From: Bacteroidales bacterium
Lineage (GTDB): Bacteria; Bacteroidota; Bacteroidia; Bacteroidales; F082
Direction of reading: 5' to 3'
Length of the DNA: 38,926 nt
Assembly (NCBI GenBank): GCA_017561025.1
Contig: JAFZDU010000080.1
Location: 1-38,926, forward strand
The position numbers and the translations under genes are program-made. The notes under the pieces are model-generated. The model had not been told where the DNA came from and did no database searches. It worked only from the letters and a program-made list of their open reading frames with translations. How positions within the stretch are numbered: position 1 is the stretch's first letter; each line of letters starts with the position of its first letter. Of this stretch, positions 33,471 to 38,926 are shown piece by piece.

Positions 33471-33478
33471 CAAAGATA
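33471..33478 (-). promoter_or_regulatory. Promoter -7 box of the DUF4143 ATPase
   Basis: CAAAGATA on plus reads TATCTTTG on minus, 27 bases upstream of ATG 33443 and directly next to the tandem dyads. Confidence 0.65.
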
Positions 33479-33480
33479 AC

Positions 33481-33542
33481 AAAAATTGCAATCTCCATCT
33501 TACAATTTTTGAAAAAATTGCGACTTGCATCTTACAATTTTT
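33481..33542 (-). promoter_or_regulatory. Two tandem 30-bp dyads, putative operator
   Basis: Copies at 33481-33510 and 33513-33542 differ at four positions. On the minus strand each runs AAAAATTGTAAGATG...GCAATTTTT with inverted ends (AAAAATTG/CAATTTTT). Start-to-start spacing is 32 bp, about three helical turns, and they cover the region where a -33 box should be. This looks like a regulator-binding site, possibly for autoregulation. Confidence 0.7.
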
Positions 33543-33606
33543 AAAATATCTTTGTAAAGAAATAATAACCAATATCTTATAAATATATTTTTTAGATTAA
33601 GATTTC

Positions 33607-34218
33607 TTACACCTCTAGGTATATTACTCTGAATTTGTATTCTTCATTATTTGCTTCTATGTATTTTTTCACCTGACGCAGATGGCGTTTCACATAATAT
33701 GCGGCGTAGCAAGTCCACACCACAACAATATTATAATCATACTCATCGATTGTTGTTATGATTTCATCTTTATTGCTTTCATCTACATCAAACAAATCAA
33801 CATAATTGTAAAAATTCACGACTTCAGAAATTGTATCGTTATAAATGTTTCTCTGAAAAATAGGGACATCATCATAAACGTCAAGGGATTTCGCATTCCC
33901 ATAACATAACTCATATCCACCTACACATTGAGCGTTTTTGTCAAACATAATTGTCTGTATAATTGATGCCGAAGACTTATACTTCAATCTCCATCTGTTT
34001 GTACAATATTGTTCGTCATACAAAAAACTATCGTAAAACGAAGTATCAATTTCACAAAAAATATAGTTGCAATCTGGGAGATATTTAGACCATTTAATAT
34101 CAGACTCTTCCATATCATATTTCACAAAAGGCAGCACCGCCATATCCCAAACAGCGCAGCATGACGACAGTGACAACGTAAAAACAAATGCCACAAAATA
34201 TAATAGTGTCTTTTTCAT
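33607..34218 (-). CDS. Lipoprotein of unknown function
   Basis: 203 aa. Signal with lipobox SLSSC (Cys 20), followed by CAVWD. The mature protein is rich in Tyr, Asp and Cys (YDEQYCTNRWRLKYKSSASIIQTIMFDKNAQCVGGYELCYG), with a C-terminal DEYDYNIVVVWTCYAAYYVKRHLRQVKKYIEANNEEYKFRVIYLEV that has the rhythm of a small alpha/beta domain. I recognise no family. Monocistronic; promoter at 34245-34252. Confidence 0.72.
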   Translation of the reverse strand: MKKTLLYFVAFVFTLSLSSCCAVWDMAVLPFVKYDMEESDIKWSKYLPDCNYIFCEIDTSFYDSFLYDEQYCTNRWRLKYKSSASIIQTIMFDKNAQCVGGYELCYGNAKSLDVYDDVPIFQRNIYNDTISEVVNFYNYVDLFDVDESNKDEIITTIDEYDYNIVVVWTCYAAYYVKRHLRQVKKYIEANNEEYKFRVIYLEV

Positions 34219-34244
34219 CAGATAAAAGAGAATGTTTCACATTG

Positions 34245-34252
34245 CAAATGTA
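34245..34252 (-). promoter_or_regulatory. Promoter -7 box of the lipoprotein gene
   Basis: CAAATGTA on plus reads TACATTTG on minus, 26 bases upstream of ATG 34218. Confidence 0.5.
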
Positions 34253-34327
34253 AAAAACTAATAGAAAAAACGATATTAAAAATCAGATTTTTTGTATCAA
34301 AGGAACAATTTTACAGAAATAAATAAT

Positions 34328-34335
34328 TATCTTTG
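34328..34335 (+). promoter_or_regulatory. Promoter -7 box of the AlbA_2/COG2865 gene
   Basis: TATCTTTG, about 110 bases before ATG 34446. Confidence 0.5.
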
Positions 34336-34445
34336 CAGAAGTAATTACTCGATATACATTTGTTTCGTTAAGTATATGAGATATAATGTATTCCAAATCT
34401 TTCAAACTAAATATTTTCAACCAATACAAACCAAAAATTAAAATT

Positions 34446-36053
34446 ATGAAAACAATAGAAAAAGAGATCAGAAATTTAATCAAAGAATCAGAAAATTGTG
34501 AATTAGAGTTTAAATCTGCAAAAGGAGGTTTTCCTGAAAGTTTCTGGGAGACTTTTTCTGCATTTGCAAACACTAATGGTGGTATTATTGTATTAGGAAT
34601 AAAACACAAAGACAAAAAATATATTCCCGACGATCTTACAGAAGAGCAAATAAACATCTATAAAAAACGTTTTTGGGACTGCGCACATAACAAAGAAAAA
34701 GTAAGTGCAACAATGTTAACCGAAAGAGACGTTATCGATCCTATTATTGACAACAATAGGATTTTAATATTTCGCATTCCAAGAGCAAGTTATGATATTC
34801 GCCCTGTTTTCTTAAGTAGAAATCCATTTGGGAATACATACAAAAGAAATCATGAAGGCGATTATCATTGTACAGAGACTGAAATCAGGCAAATGTTCGC
34901 TGATGCCCACCACACGACTTTACCATACGACAATCAGATTCTGATTAACTATTCAATAAAAGACATAGACATTCCATCATTGAAGGCATATCGGCAGCGT
35001 TTCTCATTAAAAAAAGAAAATCATCCATGGAACGAATTGGACGACTTCGATTTTCTTTGTAAACTAGGAGCATACCGTATTGACAGAGAAAACGGGAATG
35101 AAGGTTTTACAAGAGCAGGCATATTGATGTTCGGCAAAACAGAAAGTATTACAGATCAAGTTTGTGCCCCATGGTATTTTGTAGATTATCAAGAAAAAAT
35201 GAGCAATAATCTGCAACAACGATGGAGTGACAGAATATATCCCGATGGCACATGGGAAGCAAACCTATATCAATTTTTCTTCAAAGTTTACAACAAACTT
35301 ATACAAACACTACCAGTTCCATTTCAACTCGATGGAGCGATTAGATATGAAGAAACATCAGCTCATATAGCAATCAGAGAAGCATTAGCAAACACTTTGG
35401 TTCATTGTAATTATTCTGTGCAAGGCAACATTGTGATTATAAAAGAACAAGATAAAATTATTTTCCGCAATCCTGGATGCATGCTTGTTTCTGTAGATGA
35501 TTTTTACACTGGAAATCATAGTTTGTGCAGAAATCCTATTTTGCAGAAATTCTTCACACAACTCGGCATAGGAGAAAAAGCGGGAAGCGGTGCTGATTTC
35601 ATTATAAAAGGATGTGACGACAACAAATGGAATCATCCTATAATCGAAGAAAAAGTACAACCCGACAGAGTGACGATGACATTTTATATTAAAGAGACAG
35701 ATTTAGACCAGTCTGTCCCCAGTCTGTCCCCAGTCTGTCCTAAGTTTGTCCCAAGTCTGTCCCAAGTCTGTCCCAAGTCTGTCCTAAGTTTGTCCCAAGT
35801 CTGTCCTAAGATGGAAAAAGTTCATAAGGATAGTGCAGAAATAGTATTAGGATTATTATACAAAACAGATAATATGACTTTATTTTCTTTAATGGAAAAT
35901 GTAAATGAAAAAAATAGAAGTAGATTCAAACAAAACATTTTGAATCCACTTATTGAAGCTAATTTGATAGAACCAACAATCAAGGACAAACCTAATAGTT
36001 CAAAACAAGCATACAGATTAACCGAAAAAGCAAAAGAATTGATAAATTCGTAA
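34446..36053 (+). CDS. AlbA_2 DNA-binding/COG2865 (RecG-like) ATP-binding regulator with a repeat linker
   Basis: 535 aa from ATG 34446 (MKTIEKEIRNLIKESENCELEFKSA, the usual start of this family); a further ATG at 34386 is in frame but unlikely. AlbA_2 domain at residues about 1-130 (ELEFKSAKGGFPESFWETFSAFANTNGGIIVLGI). A GHKL-type ATPase domain around 295-400 includes ETSAHIAIREALANTLVHCNY and GEKAGSGADFI. A linker at 422-455 (QSVPSLSPVCPKFVPSLSQV...) is made of an 11-bp repeat, and a winged-helix-like C-terminus follows (VLGLLYKTDNMTLFSLMENVN...YRLTEKAKELI). These proteins are often called RecG-like or 'transcriptional regulators' but carry no helicase motifs. The role is probably DNA binding and regulation. 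The U32 gene begins 9 bases after its stop codon. Confidence 0.85.
   Translation: MKTIEKEIRNLIKESENCELEFKSAKGGFPESFWETFSAFANTNGGIIVLGIKHKDKKYIPDDLTEEQINIYKKRFWDCAHNKEKVSATMLTERDVIDPIIDNNRILIFRIPRASYDIRPVFLSRNPFGNTYKRNHEGDYHCTETEIRQMFADAHHTTLPYDNQILINYSIKDIDIPSLKAYRQRFSLKKENHPWNELDDFDFLCKLGAYRIDRENGNEGFTRAGILMFGKTESITDQVCAPWYFVDYQEKMSNNLQQRWSDRIYPDGTWEANLYQFFFKVYNKLIQTLPVPFQLDGAIRYEETSAHIAIREALANTLVHCNYSVQGNIVIIKEQDKIIFRNPGCMLVSVDDFYTGNHSLCRNPILQKFFTQLGIGEKAGSGADFIIKGCDDNKWNHPIIEEKVQPDRVTMTFYIKETDLDQSVPSLSPVCPKFVPSLSQVCPKSVLSLSQVCPKMEKVHKDSAEIVLGLLYKTDNMTLFSLMENVNEKNRSRFKQNILNPLIEANLIEPTIKDKPNSSKQAYRLTEKAKELINS
35709..35810 (+). repeat. 11-bp tandem repeat, nine units, in coding sequence
   Basis: Nine units of (C/A)AGT(C/T)TGTCC(C/T), ending with a partial unit, run through the gene at 34446. 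Because 11 is not a multiple of three, all three frames are used and the protein repeat is 11 residues. Changing the number of units by one or two would shift the reading frame and remove the C-terminal winged-helix region. Confidence 0.95.
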
Positions 36054-36062
36054 GATATTACT

Positions 36063-38027
36063 ATGAAAAAGATAGAACTTTTATCGCCGGCGAAGAACCT
36101 GGAAATAGGCATCGCTGCCATCAACCATGGCGCTGACGCAGTATATATAGGTGGACCTAGTTTTGGTGCGCGTGAGAAGGTGGGCAACAGCATCGAAGAC
36201 ATAGAGGCATTGTGCAGACACGCTGCTCTCTTCGATGCAAAAGTTTATGTCACAATGAACACATTGTTGTTCGACAACGAGTTGGATCAGGCTCGCAAGC
36301 TCGCCTACGACTGCTGGAACGCTGGCGTCGATGCACTCATCGTTCAGGATATGGCGCTGTTGAACATGGACGACATGCCTCCTATCGCTCTGCACGCCTC
36401 AACGCAATGTCATAACATAGAGGCAGAGAAAGTGAAGTTCCTCGAAGACGTCGGATTCTCTCAAGTGGTGCTCGCCCGAGAACTGAGCATCGACGAGATA
36501 AAAGACATACGCTCGAAAACCAGCGTGCCTTTAGAATATTTCATCCACGGCGCTCTCTGCGTATCATATAGCGGCCAGTGCTACCTCAGCCACGTCATCG
36601 GCGGTCGCTCTGCCAACAGAGGCGCATGCGCTCAGCCTTGCCGCCTCGCTTGGAACCTCGAGAACAAAGACGGCAAACGCCTGATCAGCAACAGACATCT
36701 TCTCTCATTAAGAGACTTGAATAACAGCAAAAACATAGAAGAACTCATCGACGCTGGCATCTCTTCCTTCAAGATTGAAGGCAGACTGAAAGACATCGAT
36801 TACGTCAAAAACGTCACTGCTTACTACAGAAATAAAATTGACGAAGTCATTGCAAAACGCGACGACCTCTGCAGAAGTTCACGCGGCGAAAGCAACCCTA
36901 CTTTCTACCCTGCTCCTGAGAAGTCATTCTCAAGAGGCTTCACCGACTATTTCATCCATGGCAGACAGAAATATATCGACGCTCCTTATTCCCCAAAATC
37001 AATGGGCGAATATCTCGGCACGATAGAGAAAGTCAAGAATAAATCTATCACCATCAGAACTGGAAAAGAACTCCATAACGGCGACGGACTTTGTTTCCTC
37101 GACAGAGAAAACAATCTCTTAGGTTTCAATGTTAATGCCGTTGCTGAAAACAAAACTCGTTCTCTTTCACAGACCATCACAAGCAATACTGACATCTCGA
37201 TGGCGACGAGATTCAAGATTGAAGGAAGCAAGATCTTCAGAAACCACGACAATGTATGGGAAAAAGAACTGGAGAAATCTAATGGCAACAGAAAGATCAA
37301 GATCAGTCTGAGATTCACCGACACAGAAGACGGATTCGCTTTGTCAGCAAAATTATATAATGAAGATTCAGAATACGTTACAACAAATATATCTATAGAA
37401 AAAGAAGTCGCCATCAACACAGAAAAGGCTCTTGACAACATCAAAAGCAAGTTGTCGCAATGGGGCGATACTGAGTTCTCTGTAGAAGAGATTGACGTTG
37501 ATTTTGAAGACAACGGACAACAGTCAACAGACAATAGATATAGGTGCCTGAGCCTGTCGAAGGCAGAACTTGGCACTTCGACAAGCACAGTGACCGAAGA
37601 ATCACAAATCGCCTATTTCATCAGAGCATCGGTCTTAGGTGAGATGAAGAAGGATTTGGTTGAAAAATTAAAATCTTATCTCGTTGAGAAACATCGTAAT
37701 GAGAGAGAGACGTTTGTAAGACCAGAGACAAATGCAATTTTCCCAAAAGATAATTTAAGTTATCTCGGCAATGTCATCAACAAGAAATCGAGAGAGTTTT
37801 ATGAACGTCACGGCGTTGAGATAATAGAAGACGGATTGGAGAAACTGCATTCTAATGAAGAGACTGTCGTGATGACGACAAAACACTGCGTTCGTTATGC
37901 TAACAATATATGTTGCAAGGAGATAGGCAAGCCTGCAGAATCTTTATATCTCTTCAACGAAAAAGGACGATTCAGATTGGATTTCGATTGCAGAAATTGT
38001 TGTATGAAAGTGATAAAAGAAAAATAA
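36063..38027 (+). CDS. U32 family protein (RlhA-like rRNA/tRNA hydroxylation type)
   Basis: 654 aa. The U32 domain covers residues 1-330: MKKIELLSPAKNLEIGIAAINHGADAVYIGG, IVQDMALLNM, LHASTQCHNIE, and a four-cysteine set typical of the iron-sulfur cluster (C166, C173, C189, C193 in GALCVSYSGQCYLSH and RGACAQPCRLAW). The long C-terminal part (residues 330-654) resembles the extra domain of RlhA, which is also about 650 aa. The peptidase name is historical; characterised members act in RNA hydroxylation or ubiquinone synthesis. A repeat-derived insertion lies at residues 483-510. A C-terminal pair of cysteines (FDCRNCCMKV) may extend the metal site. It starts 9 bases after the AlbA_2 gene. Confidence 0.87.
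   Translation: MKKIELLSPAKNLEIGIAAINHGADAVYIGGPSFGAREKVGNSIEDIEALCRHAALFDAKVYVTMNTLLFDNELDQARKLAYDCWNAGVDALIVQDMALLNMDDMPPIALHASTQCHNIEAEKVKFLEDVGFSQVVLARELSIDEIKDIRSKTSVPLEYFIHGALCVSYSGQCYLSHVIGGRSANRGACAQPCRLAWNLENKDGKRLISNRHLLSLRDLNNSKNIEELIDAGISSFKIEGRLKDIDYVKNVTAYYRNKIDEVIAKRDDLCRSSRGESNPTFYPAPEKSFSRGFTDYFIHGRQKYIDAPYSPKSMGEYLGTIEKVKNKSITIRTGKELHNGDGLCFLDRENNLLGFNVNAVAENKTRSLSQTITSNTDISMATRFKIEGSKIFRNHDNVWEKELEKSNGNRKIKISLRFTDTEDGFALSAKLYNEDSEYVTTNISIEKEVAINTEKALDNIKSKLSQWGDTEFSVEEIDVDFEDNGQQSTDNRYRCLSLSKAELGTSTSTVTEESQIAYFIRASVLGEMKKDLVEKLKSYLVEKHRNERETFVRPETNAIFPKDNLSYLGNVINKKSREFYERHGVEIIEDGLEKLHSNEETVVMTTKHCVRYANNICCKEIGKPAESLYLFNEKGRFRLDFDCRNCCMKVIKEK
37509..37536 (+). repeat. Degenerate 7-bp repeat in the U32 gene
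   Basis: Four units (GACAACG, GACAACA, GTCAACA, GACAATA) encode EDNGQQSTDNR, the same theme as 31949-31976 in the radical SAM gene. Confidence 0.85.
37553..37585 (+). repeat. In-frame palindrome (CCTGTCGAAGGC type) in the U32 gene
   Basis: CCTGTCGAAGGC (37553-37564) and GGCACTTCGACAAG (37572-37585) form an imperfect inverted repeat, 16 bases after the 7-bp repeat. It belongs to the same family as the intergenic hairpin at 19390-19434. Confidence 0.75.
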
Positions 38028-38034
38028 AAATCAT

Positions 38035-38042
38035 TATTTTTG
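38035..38042 (+). promoter_or_regulatory. Promoter -7 box of aspS
   Basis: TATTTTTG, 38 bases before the aspS ATG. Confidence 0.55.
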
Positions 38043-38080
38043 TAGGTCAAATTTGATTAAAAAACATAACAGATATAACT

Positions 38081-38926
38081 ATGTACAGAACACATACATG
38101 TGGAGAACTTCGTCTTGCTGATGCAGGAAAAGAAGTCGTTTTAAGCGGTTGGGTGCAACGCGTCCGTGACAAAGGCACTCTCTTATGGATCGACATCCGC
38201 GACAGATACGGATTGACACAGCTCTTCTTACAAGAAGGCGTCAGTTCAGCAGAAGTGATAGAAAAAGCTCGTACTTTAGGACGTGAGTTCGTCATCCAAG
38301 CAAAAGGAACAGTAATAGAAAGAGAATCAAAGAATCCAAATATCCCAACAGGAGAAATCGAGATTCAACTCAACGAGTTGAACATCTTGAATGCAAGTAA
38401 GACTCCTCCTTTCACAATTGAAGACAAATCAGACGGCGGCGACGACCTCCGCATGAAATATCGTTACTTAGACTTACGTCGTAATCCTTTGAAGAACAAT
38501 CTCATCATACGTCACAATGTTGCTATTGAGACAAGAAGCTATTTGTCAGAACAAGGATTTATCGAAGTAGAGACACCATGTTTGATTAAATCGACACCTG
38601 AAGGAGCACGCGACTTCGTTGTTCCATCACGTATGAATCCAGGCGAATTCTACGCTCTTCCACAATCACCACAACAATTCAAACAATTATTGATGGTTGC
38701 AGGTTTCGACAAATATTTCCAAATCGTACGTTGTTTCCGCGACGAAGACCTTCGTGCCGACCGTCAGCCAGAGTTCACACAAATCGACTGCGAAATGTCA
38801 TTCGTTGAACAAGAAGACGTTTTGAACACATTCGAAGGTTTGACAAAGCATCTCTTCAAGAAAGTCAAGGGATTGGAATTTGACAAATTCCCACGTATGA
38901 CATGGCACGACGCTATGAAATATTAC
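38081..38926 (+). CDS. aspS: Aspartyl-tRNA synthetase, N-terminal part (3' end outside window)
   Basis: 282 codons from ATG 38081 run open to the window edge, so the gene is cut (the family is about 585 aa). Attaches aspartate to tRNA-Asp; class IIb synthetase. The N-terminal anticodon-binding OB domain ([30 protein letters not shown]) covers residues about 1-105. The catalytic domain begins with [19 protein letters not shown] and motif 1 ([20 protein letters not shown]), then [11 protein letters not shown] 195-205 and motif 2 [18 protein letters not shown] 219-236. The QSPQ string identifies AspS rather than AsnS. Its codon use matches mutB, consistent with high expression. Confidence 0.97.
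   Translation, partial: MYRTHTCGELRLADAGKEVVLSGWVQRVRDKGTLLWIDIRDRYGLTQLFLQEGVSSAEVIEKARTLGREFVIQAKGTVIERESKNPNIPTGEIEIQLNELNILNASKTPPFTIEDKSDGGDDLRMKYRYLDLRRNPLKNNLIIRHNVAIETRSYLSEQGFIEVETPCLIKSTPEGARDFVVPSRMNPGEFYALPQSPQQFKQLLMVAGFDKYFQIVRCFRDEDLRADRQPEFTQIDCEMSFVEQEDVLNTFEGLTKHLFKKVKGLEFDKFPRMTWHDAMKYY

Noticed and set aside
34446-36053. RecG helicase
   Set aside because: The 'RecG-like' label is historical; no Walker A/B helicase motifs are present, only AlbA_2 and GHKL-type regions.
36986-37588. Minus-strand frame of 200 codons opposite the U32 gene
   Set aside because: Antisense shadow of a recognised gene; its serine- and leucine-rich composition is typical of reversed coding sequence.
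36063-38027. Collagenase-type peptidase
   Set aside because: U32 family members studied recently are iron-sulfur RNA-hydroxylation or ubiquinone factors, and the four-cysteine set here agrees with that.

Overview
The window looks like chromosomal DNA from an AT-rich, probably uncultured member of the Bacteroidota, most likely a Bacteroidales-type lineage. Evidence seen directly: many promoters carry the Bacteroidota -7 box TAnnTTTG; starts lack Shine-Dalgarno sequences; four proteins end in a type IX secretion (T9SS) C-terminal sorting domain; there is a GldB lipoprotein, one lipoprotein with an acidic surface-export signal (CDDDDE), and phoH-purC gene order. The methylmalonyl-CoA mutase at the left edge suggests a succinate/propionate route. 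A complete mevalonate cluster with a GYDIA-type GHMP kinase is more typical of flavobacterial and cytophagal relatives than of classic gut Bacteroides.

Layout. 1-1081: 3' part of mutB. 1464-3944: a two-gene unit of a ClpX-like AAA+ unfoldase that keeps the IGF loop, and a protein with an N-terminal SecB-like domain. 4081-4153: tRNA-Glu(CTC), minus strand. 4266-8748: a stand-alone HsdR-N nuclease-fold protein, a DUF1294 membrane protein, ornithine aminotransferase, yicC, nadD and a SirB1-type transglutaminase-like protein. 8749-9170 has no gene but holds a 103/104-bp tandem repeat and a very long hairpin. 9171-11152: phoH-purC. 11315-15444: SAM hydrolase, gldB, a ComM/YifB ATPase and a small surface lipoprotein. 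15510-20524: four paralogous T9SS cargo proteins with a thioredoxin-like domain; two keep CxxC and two have lost it. 20622-24844: mevalonate operon. 25023-25460: a PepSY-like protein. 25566-30343: four minus-strand genes for exported proteins, ending in a large leucine-rich-repeat protein. 30494-32245: a radical SAM protein fused to a DUF6873-like domain. 32268-36053: a DUF4143 ATPase behind two tandem dyads, a lipoprotein, and an AlbA_2/COG2865 regulator with an 11-bp tandem repeat. 36063-38926: a U32 protein and the 5' part of aspS.

Most inviting for follow-up: (i) the ClpX-like/SecB-like pair, which may be a chaperone-fed unfoldase; (ii) short tandem repeats plus palindromes inserted in frame in two unrelated enzymes; (iii) the decaying thioredoxin quartet; (iv) the radical SAM-DUF6873 fusion. 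All functions are read from sequence patterns and memory of families. No database search was possible.
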